A program made the position numbers and the translations under genes. This document shows positions 15,458-23,275 of a stretch of DNA of 64,000 nt, one piece after another. Origin of the DNA: Enterocloster bolteae. GTDB taxonomy: Bacteria > Bacillota > Clostridia > Lachnospirales > Lachnospiraceae. How positions within the stretch are numbered: position 1 is the stretch's first letter; every line of letters begins with the position of its first letter. The notes under the pieces were generated by a model. The model was not told the DNA's origin, ran no database searches, and worked only from the letters and a program-made list of their open reading frames with translations. The stretch is from contig NZ_CP022464.2 in assembly GCF_002234575.2 (NCBI RefSeq), forward strand, positions 1,240,001 through 1,304,000, in the 5' to 3' direction.

Positions 15458-17701
15458 ATGAATAAGGCATCAGCTAACATTCGTTTTTATAAAAATGAAA
15501 ACGGTCCTGTCATCGGAGTTACCGTAAGGCCGGTAATTGAAAAAGACGGGCTGTATTTCAGGGACCTGACAGGGGATGGGAGGCTGGCTCCCTATAAGGA
15601 TTGGCGCAACACTCCCGCCGTGAGGGCGGCTTCCCTGGCGGCAGAGTTATCTGCTGACGAGAAAATCGGCATGCTGTTCGTCAATTCCTGGAAAATGGGA
15701 ATTTACCAGGAGGACAGGACAAAGGTGGATGAAAGCGGTCTTCTCAACGAGGAAATTGTGGAGCAGGACGAGTCTATCTTTAATGTGGAAAAGACTTACG
15801 GAACCACATACACATTAAAAGAAATGGGTATACGTCATTTCATCCTGCGTCAGAATCCGGGGCCGGGAGAGCTGGCGGACTGGATTAACCAGCTTAACAT
15901 GGTGGCAGAGGGAACCGGCCATGCCCTGCCTGTGATGGTCCTTTCCAATTCCCGGAATGAGCACGGGGAAATTGTGTTCGGCATGAACGATGCGGCAGGC
16001 GTGTTTGCCGCCTGGCCCGGGACCTTGGGAATCGCGGCAGCTGTCAGGGGCAGCGGACCGGAACTCATAGACAGCTTTGCAGAGTGTATCCGGAGGGAAT
16101 GGGATGCAGTGGGAATGAAGAAGGGGTATATGTATATGGCCGATGTCATGACAGACCCCAGATGGCAGAGATCCTATGGAACCTTTGGTGAGGATCCGGG
16201 GACTGTGTGCACCATCATGGAGCGTCTGATTCCCGGCATACAGGGGAGCAGCCGGGGCGTGACAAGAGACGGAGTCGCTGTCACCATCAAGCATTTCCCG
16301 GGAGGCGGAGCCAGGGAAAACGGATTCGACCCCCATTATGTCCAGGGACAGTGGAATGTGTACCAGACAGAGGACAGCCTGCGCACATACCATCTGCCCG
16401 CCTTCCGCACAGCCATAGAGAAAAAGGCTTCCTCCATTATGCCATATTACGCTAAACCGTCAGCTGCCAAGAGCAGGCCCCAGTATGGTCCGGGCGGAGA
16501 TGTCATGGAGATGGAGCCGGTAGGGTTTGCGTTTAACAGGTCTTTCATACAGGGGCTTCTGCGGGAACAGATGGGATTTGAGGGATATGTGAACAGCGAC
16601 TCCGGCATCTCCAACAAGATGGCCTGGGGGGTGGAGGAGCTGGATGTGCCTTCCAGAATCGCGCTGGCTGTCAATACCGGAGTGGATATCATCAGCGGGT
16701 CCTTGGATGTATTTTCCGCCAGGGAAGCATATGAGCGCGGCAGGAACGGATATTACACGGCCCAGGGCCATCCGGTGCCCCAGGGGTACCGGGCCGGTGA
16801 TCTGGTGCTGACCGATGAGGCTCTGACAAGGGCGGTGACCAGGACCCTGAAGGAAAAGTTTGAACTGGGCATGTTCGACAACCCATACCGTGACCCTGAG
16901 ACAGCAAAGCAGGTGGTAGCCACAAAGAAACACTGGGAGGACGCTTACCGGGTGCATCAGCAGTCCGTGGTGCTCTTAAAAAACAAAGAGGGCCTGATTC
17001 CCCTGGATAGGGAGAAGACAGCAGGCAGAAAGGTATATGTGGAATGCTTTGGCTGCGAAGCGGAGGCTGCAGCCAGGGAAACGGACGCGGTCAGAACGTC
17101 CTTTGCAGGAAGGTTTCAGGCGGAGCTGACAGAGGATTACAGGGAAGCTGATTTCGCTATTCTGTTTATCCGTCCAAGCTCAGGCGAATACTTCCATTCC
17201 ACCAAGGGGTATCTGGAACTGGATATCTGTGAGAACAAGCAGGTGCGGGATGTGGACAGCCAGGGCCGCCCGGCTGATTCCTTCCACCAGGAGACCACTC
17301 TGCTGGGGGCAGGGAGAATCCGGGAAATTTACGAGTCCCTTCACAGCAGGGGGGGAAAGGTGATTTCCAATATTAATTTCACCCTGGCCTGGGAAGTGGG
17401 GAACGTGGAACCCTGTGCGGACGCCCTTCTGGCAGGATTTGACACCTATACGGACGCGGTTTTGGACGTCATCATGGGAAGGTGTGCGCCCACGGGCAGG
17501 ATGCCCATTACCCTTCCAAGGAACGACAGCGTTATCCGGGTGGACCGGGACGGCATATGCATATCCCGCAACGACGTGCCTGGGTACCACAAGGACAAAT
17601 ACATGCCGGAGTCCATGAAGGATGAAAATGGAAAGGCTTATGCCTACCGGGACAGCGAGGGGAATTACTATGAGCTGGACTTTGGACTGACGCTGGAATA
17701 G
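15458..17701 (+). CDS. Family 3 glycoside hydrolase (beta-glucosidase type)
   Basis: 747 residues with no signal peptide, hence cytoplasmic. The GH3 N-terminal barrel holds TIKHFPGGGARENGFD (about residue 277, the substrate-binding KHF motif) and GYVNSDSGISNKMAWG, whose Asp at about residue 383 sits at the nucleophile position. The alpha/beta sandwich domain follows (VVLLKNKEGLIPL). The first 60 residues resemble the N-terminal strand of clostridial GH3 beta-glucosidases and beta-xylosidases. It releases terminal glucose or xylose from short beta-linked sugars. It shares an operon with the GPH symporter. Exact sugar not determined. Confidence 0.9.
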   Translation: MNKASANIRFYKNENGPVIGVTVRPVIEKDGLYFRDLTGDGRLAPYKDWRNTPAVRAASLAAELSADEKIGMLFVNSWKMGIYQEDRTKVDESGLLNEEIVEQDESIFNVEKTYGTTYTLKEMGIRHFILRQNPGPGELADWINQLNMVAEGTGHALPVMVLSNSRNEHGEIVFGMNDAAGVFAAWPGTLGIAAAVRGSGPELIDSFAECIRREWDAVGMKKGYMYMADVMTDPRWQRSYGTFGEDPGTVCTIMERLIPGIQGSSRGVTRDGVAVTIKHFPGGGARENGFDPHYVQGQWNVYQTEDSLRTYHLPAFRTAIEKKASSIMPYYAKPSAAKSRPQYGPGGDVMEMEPVGFAFNRSFIQGLLREQMGFEGYVNSDSGISNKMAWGVEELDVPSRIALAVNTGVDIISGSLDVFSAREAYERGRNGYYTAQGHPVPQGYRAGDLVLTDEALTRAVTRTLKEKFELGMFDNPYRDPETAKQVVATKKHWEDAYRVHQQSVVLLKNKEGLIPLDREKTAGRKVYVECFGCEAEAAARETDAVRTSFAGRFQAELTEDYREADFAILFIRPSSGEYFHSTKGYLELDICENKQVRDVDSQGRPADSFHQETTLLGAGRIREIYESLHSRGGKVISNINFTLAWEVGNVEPCADALLAGFDTYTDAVLDVIMGRCAPTGRMPITLPRNDSVIRVDRDGICISRNDVPGYHKDKYMPESMKDENGKAYAYRDSEGNYYELDFGLTLE

Positions 17702-17889
17702 AAAAGGTGAATTGGCATATTTGCACAAAAAGGAAAATAAAATTAGTGCACAATTAAGCGCGTGTCACTGGTGATGCAGGCATTAACTGAGAGAGGACAT
17801 TGGAGACAGTGTTCTTAACAGTTAGTGCCTTATTTGTGTCTGGACAGCCAGGGGGTGCGGTAGGACGAAAAAGACAAGAGAGAAGGAAT

Positions 17890-17990
17890 ATGAAAGACAG
17901 GATTTTTGGTGTTCTTCAGAGAGTGGGACGCAGCTTCACGGCTTCCCATTGCAGCGCTGACCGGTATTACAGCCTATTGTGCTTTCCTTC
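17890..17990 (+). pseudogene. Remnant of a PTS EIIC N-terminus
   Basis: After a good AGAAGG site, ATGAAAGACAGG opens with MKDRIFGVLQRVGRSF, the usual first residues of glucose/N-acetylglucosamine-type EIIC permeases. The next expected motif continues only after a frame change, as LPIAALTGITAYCAF, and then the DNA merges into the 3' end of the convergent DUF2000 gene. Only about 30 codons of the permease remain. The rest of the 289-base gap after the GH3 gene shows nothing I can name. Confidence 0.5.
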
Positions 17991-18413
17991 CTATCGCAAC
18001 AGCGGCAGGTTTCCGGTCAGTTTATTAACCAATTTTTTGGCGCCGCAGATGCCCACCCCAAAGTACTGGAAGCTGTCGCCGTCTGTCTGGGCGGCTTTTG
18101 ATGCGAATTCGTCGTAGTCATTGCAGCTCTGCGCCACATTGGAAAAATCCACTACTGTCAGCTCTGAAAAGCTGGGTTCATAAAGCTTAAGCCTCAGCTC
18201 TTTTAATTTTTCCTTACTTGCCTTCAGAATGGGAACCGGAATCGCGATAATGCCCAGATGGGACCTTCCGTTCCGGTCGGATACATCCGGCCCCACTGTT
18301 TCGGGGAGTTTTTTTCCCAGGGTGATTCCCATGATCCCGGCTGTATTGGCTATGATGCCGGTGGGCAGCTCCTCGTCGATTACCATTACACATTTTTCAT
18401 TTTGGTGGTCCAT
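17991..18413 (-). CDS. DUF2000 family protein
   Basis: 140 residues, soluble. Strongly matches the DUF2000 pattern: CVMVIDEELPTGIIANTAGI, MGITLGKKLPETVGPDVSDR and HLGIIAIPVPILKAS, ending in VGICGAKKLVNKLTGNL. The fold is related to peptidyl-tRNA hydrolase 2, but the family's activity is unknown. The ATG at 18413 follows GGAG and overlaps the end of the EamA transporter by 28 bases, so it is the third gene of an AraC-EamA-DUF2000 operon. Such fusion-like spacing suggests a common pathway, not yet named. Confidence 0.88.
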   Translation of the reverse strand: MDHQNEKCVMVIDEELPTGIIANTAGIMGITLGKKLPETVGPDVSDRNGRSHLGIIAIPVPILKASKEKLKELRLKLYEPSFSELTVVDFSNVAQSCNDYDEFASKAAQTDGDSFQYFGVGICGAKKLVNKLTGNLPLLR

Positions 18414-19315
18414 ATCTTTGGTTCTCCTTTTTTCGTGGTTTTCTGTTCGGATAAAAACAATCCGGCCAGTGTCATGATAATTCCCAATGCAGCCGGTATT
18501 GTTACCGGTTCTTTTAATATAAGGGCCGAAGTCAGGGTGGTGATAACCGGCACCATATAGATGTATACGCTGGTCTTTACGGGGCCCAGTATCTTTACGC
18601 CTGTGTTCCATGTCACGAAGCACAGTGCAGATGCGCCCAGCCCCAGGAATAAAAGATTCAGGATATTTTTCATGTCAGTAAACTGAGCCGGTGTCACGTA
18701 AAAGTCCATGAAGGCCAAAGCCGGCACCATAAACAGAATTCCGTAAAAAAAGGTCCTTCTGGTACTCTGGACAGTGCCGTGGCCCAATGCGCTGATTTTT
18801 TTTGTTAGGGTGGAATACACGGCCCATATGACTGCGGCAGCCACGGCCAATAAATCTCCTGTGGGGTTAAGGGATAAAGCGGCCCCATTGCCAAAGCTAA
18901 TCAGGCTGATGCCTGCCATGGCCAGCAGAAATCCGGCAAAGAACCGGAAGCGTGGTCTCTCTCCTCCCAGGAACATCCAGCCCAAGATGGCAGTAAAGAA
19001 AGGTGCAATGGAGATGATGACGCCCACGTTGGATGCCAGGGTATAGGTGAGGGCGATGTTTTCCAGGAGATAGTACATGGTAACACCGCAGAACCCCGCC
19101 GCTGCATAGAGTCCCTCCTGCCGGGCGGATGTAAGGCGCAGGGAACGGGGGCAGGCCAGCCACAGCGCCAGATATCCCATGACAAACCGGATGAACAGGA
19201 TTTCCACAGGGCTGAATGTCCGAAGCAGGACTTTGGTGGATATGAAGGTGGTTCCCCATATGAGGATGGTGACAAATGCGGCCAGATGGCCTGCGGCGGT
19301 ACGGTTATGATTCAT
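18386..19315 (-). CDS. EamA/DMT-family transporter
   Basis: 309 residues, ten membrane helices in two EamA repeats. The first repeat starts HLAAFVTILIWGTTFISTKV and contains RFVMGYLALWLACP; the second contains AAAVIWAVYSTLTKKIS and ends VTIPAALGIIMTLAGLFLSE. DMT proteins export amino acids, nucleosides or other metabolites. The ATG at 19315 follows GGAG by 8 bases and overlaps the end of the upstream AraC gene by 11 bases. An AraC regulator directly paired with a DMT exporter is a common Firmicute arrangement, so regulation by the neighbour is likely. Confidence 0.9.
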   Translation of the reverse strand: MNHNRTAAGHLAAFVTILIWGTTFISTKVLLRTFSPVEILFIRFVMGYLALWLACPRSLRLTSARQEGLYAAAGFCGVTMYYLLENIALTYTLASNVGVIISIAPFFTAILGWMFLGGERPRFRFFAGFLLAMAGISLISFGNGAALSLNPTGDLLAVAAAVIWAVYSTLTKKISALGHGTVQSTRRTFFYGILFMVPALAFMDFYVTPAQFTDMKNILNLLFLGLGASALCFVTWNTGVKILGPVKTSVYIYMVPVITTLTSALILKEPVTIPAALGIIMTLAGLFLSEQKTTKKGEPKIWTTKMKNV

Positions 19316-20165
19316 GATAATGCTCCTTTTGTTCTTCATCAGGTTCTGATAAGAATATTTTCTGATACTGTCTGGGTGTGAGCCCGATAAACTCCTTAAA
19401 GAAGTTGGTGAAATGGCTCTGGTCTGAAAATCCGGCCATGGCCGCTGCTTCCACAGGAGGCATGCCCTGTTCAAGGAATTTTTTGGCCTTGTCCAGGCGG
19501 ATCGTCTGGAGGTATCGGTAGGGAGAAACGCCCACCTGCTTTGTAAAAGAGCGCAGCAGATAGGATTTTCCAAAGGTGGTCATGGACAGCAGCTCATCCA
19601 GGCTTATATTTTCTGAAAAATGGTCCTCCATGTAGGTGCACAGGTTTTGGATCCGGTCATCGGGCCTGGATATATCCTCTTCCTTAAATGGGGCGGCATA
19701 TTCCTGGAGCACCTGCTCCAGAAGAAAGAACAGGGCTTCTTCTTTTTCAAGCCTTGTGGCCCGCCGCAATATGGCTCCGTACAGGGCGGATACGGACTGG
19801 GTTATGTCGCTGCGGTACACCACATTCCGGGTAAAGCGGGGCGTAAATTCCCGGCCTGTGATTTCCCTTACCGCCTGCTCCATGACAGAGGGATCGATGT
19901 TGACCGCACGGTAGTCCAACGGTTCCCCGTCTATGGGCGCGCAGTAATGGTTGTCCCTGGGATTAAAGAGAATCAAATCCCCGGCGCTGACATCATACTC
20001 TTTGTTACGGCTCCAGAGATGTCTTTTTCCGCCCTCCACAAAGCCTATGACGTAATATTCATGGAAATGATTGGGGAATTTCTGTACAACCCCGCTCAGA
20101 TTGTAGGCTTCTATTTTAAGGTCTTTATCATAATAGACCCGGCGCTGTTCCTGCTCCTGTATCAT
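19305..20165 (-). CDS. AraC-family regulator with cupin domain
   Basis: 286 residues. Residues 1-150 form a cupin effector domain (FPNHFHEYYVIGFVEGGKRH, then DLILFNPRDNHYCAP). The last 100 residues carry the AraC DNA-binding domain (LDELLSMTTFGKSYLLRSFT, then AAAMAGFSDQSHFTNFFKEF and GLTPRQYQ). The ATG at 20165 follows AAAAGGAG by 8 bases; the longer upstream frame has no ribosome site. It is the first gene of a three-gene operon with the EamA exporter and DUF2000. The His-rich cupin pocket probably binds a small metabolite, possibly the exported one. Confidence 0.9.
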   Translation of the reverse strand: MIQEQEQRRVYYDKDLKIEAYNLSGVVQKFPNHFHEYYVIGFVEGGKRHLWSRNKEYDVSAGDLILFNPRDNHYCAPIDGEPLDYRAVNIDPSVMEQAVREITGREFTPRFTRNVVYRSDITQSVSALYGAILRRATRLEKEEALFFLLEQVLQEYAAPFKEEDISRPDDRIQNLCTYMEDHFSENISLDELLSMTTFGKSYLLRSFTKQVGVSPYRYLQTIRLDKAKKFLEQGMPPVEAAAMAGFSDQSHFTNFFKEFIGLTPRQYQKIFLSEPDEEQKEHYHES

Positions 20166-20291
20166 TTTGCTGCTCCTTTTAAACTGCTTTTCTGCTATTT
20201 TAACACAATGGGAAGGGAAAATCTTGCAAGATATGACACCAGAATGGATTGAATTTAGCCGCTGCATTTTGTTTTTTGGAAATACAGGCGC

Positions 20292-20341
20292 AAAAAAAGA
20301 TGAACAGCTTCACATGGCGTCATGTGTTCTATTCATCTTTT
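20292..20341 (-). terminator. Terminator of the small XRE gene
   Basis: On the minus strand, AAAGATGAA pairs with TTCATCTTT and an inner CACATG pairs with CATGTG over a 4-base loop, followed by seven T residues. The first arm includes the last codons and stop of the XRE gene. Confidence 0.8.
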
Positions 20342-20550
20342 GCCGTCTCTTTTACTATTTTCAAAATATCATTGGGCGTGCAGTCCAGACAAGCGCACAT
20401 TTTGGCAAGAATGGTAAGGTCAACGCGGGAAACCTTGTTCTTGCAGTAATTATTGAACTGAGTCCGCTGCAGGCCGCATTCTTCACACACAAAGTTTTTA
20501 CTTTTATGTTTTTCTTTTAGCAGACGCTCCAAATCAATCTCAATATGCAT
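20329..20550 (-). CDS. Small XRE-type DNA-binding protein
   Basis: 73 residues, a single Cro/C1-like domain: IDLERLLKEKHKSKNFVCEE, then LQRTQFNNYCKNKVSRVDLT and LAKMCACLDCTPNDILKIV. It resembles the YozG-type regulators of about 70-80 residues and has six cysteines, unusually many for the family. The ATG at 20550 follows AAGGCGGGG; the long upstream frame is not supported. It is divergent from the secreted hypothetical gene at 20664, and that gene's promoter lies between them, so control of that neighbour is plausible. Confidence 0.8.
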   Translation of the reverse strand: MHIEIDLERLLKEKHKSKNFVCEECGLQRTQFNNYCKNKVSRVDLTILAKMCACLDCTPNDILKIVKETAKDE

Positions 20551-20601
20551 TCCGTCCCCGCCTTTCTGTATAAGCTCCAGATAAGTATATCTCCGGATGT
20601 A

Positions 20602-20630
20602 TTGAAATATAAGCTGTATTAAAGTACAAT
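20602..20630 (+). promoter_or_regulatory. Promoter of the gene at 20664
   Basis: TTGAAA, 17 bases, TACAAT, with a second TATAAT at 20634-20639. Confidence 0.6.
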
Positions 20631-20663
20631 ATGTATAATAATACAGGTGGGGGACGAAGCGGA

Positions 20664-21062
20664 ATGAGAAAAAGACGGATGCATGCATCACTGATTCTGA
20701 TGGCTCTTTGTATATATCTGCAGTGGGGAAGGGGCGTGTCGGTGAGGAATACCATATCCTCCTCCCGGGATGGAAAGAGGACAGAACACATAACCATTGT
20801 TGCGAATAAGCTGTACATAGGAGATAAGGAGGCATTTGCCGGGGATATGATTGAGACGTGTATCAACAATGAATTCCGTGATGTGCGGTTCAGCTATGAC
20901 ATGGGATATCCGGTGGAAATCACTATGGACATCTATACCAATGATACGGCCAGGCGGCTGGGACTCAGATGCTGTGAGGTACGGTATGCCCAGGCGGAAG
21001 AGGACCGGTACCGGTATAATGTGAAGGATGACAGGGAACGGTTTGTGATGACGGTGAAGTGA
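20664..21062 (+). CDS. Hypothetical exported or anchored protein
   Basis: 132 residues from the ATG at 20664, which follows GGGGGA. The N-terminus is MRKRRMHASLILMALCIYLQ, a positively charged stretch and hydrophobic core as in a signal peptide or membrane anchor. The remainder is a soluble domain with alternating beta strands (HITIVANKLYIGDKEAF, then FSYDMGYPVEITMDIYTND) and a single CC pair. No named family is recognised. It has its own promoter and terminator and is divergent from a small XRE gene. Confidence 0.6.
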   Translation: MRKRRMHASLILMALCIYLQWGRGVSVRNTISSSRDGKRTEHITIVANKLYIGDKEAFAGDMIETCINNEFRDVRFSYDMGYPVEITMDIYTNDTARRLGLRCCEVRYAQAEEDRYRYNVKDDRERFVMTVK

Positions 21063-21074
21063 AAGGAGAAATAA

Positions 21075-21115
21075 AAAGCCCGGATTATTATAAGAGATAA
21101 AATACCCGGGCTTTA
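21075..21115 (+). terminator. Intrinsic terminator
   Basis: Arms AAAGCCCGG and CCGGGCTTT, loop of about 20 bases. Confidence 0.7.
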
Positions 21116-21141
21116 TGTGCGGTAATGATTATTGGAGGATA

Positions 21142-21977
21142 TTAGTCCTTCTCTCTATCCTTTTTCTTCATAAATTCAAAGATTCCATTTTCATCCAGAC
21201 CGGGATTGGCCTGCACTGCGGCGTAAATCCGGCTGACGCAATCCGGGCTTTCCTCCAGCAACTCTGCTGTCTCCTCCGGGGAAAGTCCTTTTTTCATTTT
21301 CTTCATGACCAGAGATACGAGCTTGGTCATTTCTCCCTTTTCAATTCCATCCTCCATAAGCATCTGTCCGAGCAGGGTCATATTAATCTTCTCCTTTACT
21401 TTCCTTAATTCTGTTTTGTCGAGAAATTTGATGGCCAGGGCATAAAACATGGCTTCCATGCGGCGAAGGTTTTCCTTTGATACAGCTACATGGTCTGATT
21501 GAAGAATATCAATTAATTTTTATCCGCGTTCCGGTCCTTGATACGGATTACCTGGATGCGGTATACATTGATGCCGGTGACGAGTTCCTGTTTAATTCGC
21601 CTGACATGGGAAGTACATAGAACTGTGGTAATAACAGGGCAGTTATATATCAGGCTTAAGTAAGCTTCGTATTCCCTGAAACGCCGCAGATCCCTGGAAG
21701 TAATGCTGTCACTTTCAAACTCCAGATGCCGCAGGGAGCCGTCTTCCATCATATAGTTAAAATCTTCTTCCATCCTGCGAAGTTCAAGGTGAATCTGTTC
21801 TGTGGGAACAAGGCCGGTAATCCGACCCCTGACACCCAGGTATGGAAGAAGATCCTGACCAAAAAACATGGCAGCTGTTTTTAGGACTTTATCCTCCAGC
21901 TGATTGGGGGTATCCTGTATTTGATGGTTAGGGGGGTAACGTGTGTTGCTGCATGAGCCTCCTTTTCCGGTAAACAT
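21142..21977 (-). pseudogene. Frameshifted Rpn-family recombination nuclease
   Basis: The Rpn/PDDEXK protein is split in two frames. The first part has LEDKVLKTAAMFFGQDLLPY and the nuclease core MMEDGSLRHLEFESDSITS, and ends at TAA after IKDRNADKN. One base later the coding resumes in another frame as KLIDILQSDHVAVSKENLRR, then YALAIKFLDKTELRKVKEK. Adding one A to the A5 run (T5 at 21517-21521 on the plus strand) restores a single frame of about 278 residues. Rpn proteins are PD-(D/E)XK endonucleases linked to recombination and often vary in their C-terminal part. It may be a dead gene, a phase switch or a sequencing error in a homopolymer. Confidence 0.8.
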
Positions 21978-21993
21978 TAAGGAAGCTATTCCT

Positions 21994-22022
21994 ATTATAA
22001 TCCCTTTTTATATGCCGGACAA
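21994..22022 (-). promoter_or_regulatory. Promoter of the Rpn gene
   Basis: Minus strand TTGTCC, 17 bases, TATAAT, ending 17 bases before the start codon. Confidence 0.6.
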
Positions 22023-22354
22023 TAGCCATGTATAGGTTGTGTGGATAATGAAAATGAAATAATTAGGATAAGCGTTTGAATATAAAAATAAATGGTAAGA
22101 TGTTCAGATGTTAAGATAACACCAATGAAGTGGTGGGAAACAGACAAAGGGTATAACGGAATGTATTCCTAATGTACCTGGTTGGTGAGTCTGCTATTGT
22201 CTGGTAGTTCTAATATAGCATCCGTGACTTGGAGAAGCAGGTATAAAAACATTTTTACAAACCCTGCAAAAAAATATTTTCTCAAACCCGCAGAAAATCT
22301 GCACCATCAAAGGATTCTGTGCTACAATCAGACTGTAAAAAAGAGGAAGAGGGC
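22023..22354. other. Gap before the MoxR gene, little recognised
   Basis: No gene seen. Near the end, two similar stretches (CAAACCCTGCAAAAA at about 22258 and CAAACCCGCAGAAAA at about 22283) form an imperfect direct repeat upstream of a TACAAT box at 22323-22328, which may be the -10 of the MoxR-VWA operon. Confidence 0.3.
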
Positions 22355-23275
22355 ATGACGGTGATTGAATTCTTAAAAGAGGAAAAGATAAACAGCAGCT
22401 TAATTGAAGGAATTATGGAATTCAGGGCTTCCCATCCTGTCAGGGAGGAGGACCGGGGCAGGATACCCGTGCCCAGGTACCTGTATTATGGAAGGGACGT
22501 ATGGGAGCAGGCCGTTGCAGCTCTTTTGTGCGGACAGAATCTGCTTCTCACAGGGCCGAAGGCAACGGGAAAGAACATACTGGCCCAGAATCTGGCGGCA
22601 GCGTTTGGCAGGCCGGTTTGGGACATCTCCCTTCACGTTAACATGGATGCGTCCGGTCTGATAGGAACAGATACATTTGAAAACGGAGCCGTTGTGTTCC
22701 GTCCGGGACCGGTGTACCGCTGCGGAATCAGCGGGGGTTTTGGAGTACTGGATGAAATCAACATGGCCAGAAATGAGGCACTGGCCGTGCTCCATGGAAT
22801 TCTGGATTTCAGGCGGACCATAGATGTGCCGGGCTACGATGTGGTGCGTATGGACGAGGGAACCCGGTTCATCGCCACCATGAACTACGGGTATGCAGGA
22901 ACCAGGGAGTTAAATGAGGCCCTGACCTCCAGATTTTCCTGTCTGCAGATGCCGGCTATAACCGGGGAAAACCTGGAAAAGCTCATAGACCGGGAGTATC
23001 CCGGCCTTAAGAGGACATATGCCAGGCAGTTTGTCCAGCTGTTCCTGGATATAGAGAGAAAATGCCAAAGCGCCCAGCTCTCCACCCGCCCCCTGGACCT
23101 CAGGGGACTGTTAGATGCTGTCCGGCTCATGGAGCGGGGGCTGGATGCGGGAGCCGCCCTGGATATGGGACTTACCAACAAGTCCTTTGACCCCTATGAA
23201 CAGACCCTGGTCCGGGATTTAATCAGGGCAAGGATTCCTAAAAAACTGGAAAGGGAGAAGCTGTTTGCAGACTGA
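22355..23275 (+). CDS. MoxR-type AAA+ ATPase
   Basis: 306 residues. AAA+ motifs: Walker A GPKATGKN (about residue 73), the MoxR-specific pore segment VNMDASGLIGTDTFENGAVV, Walker B GVLDEINMA, and sensor/arginine region TRELNEALTSRFSCL. The ATG at 22355 follows AGAGG. MoxR ATPases are chaperone-like and almost always act with a von Willebrand factor A protein to mature or insert metal into a partner complex. Here the VWA gene starts within the last codons of this one (10-base overlap), so they form a pair. The client protein is not identified in the neighbourhood. Confidence 0.9.
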   Translation: MTVIEFLKEEKINSSLIEGIMEFRASHPVREEDRGRIPVPRYLYYGRDVWEQAVAALLCGQNLLLTGPKATGKNILAQNLAAAFGRPVWDISLHVNMDASGLIGTDTFENGAVVFRPGPVYRCGISGGFGVLDEINMARNEALAVLHGILDFRRTIDVPGYDVVRMDEGTRFIATMNYGYAGTRELNEALTSRFSCLQMPAITGENLEKLIDREYPGLKRTYARQFVQLFLDIERKCQSAQLSTRPLDLRGLLDAVRLMERGLDAGAALDMGLTNKSFDPYEQTLVRDLIRARIPKKLEREKLFAD

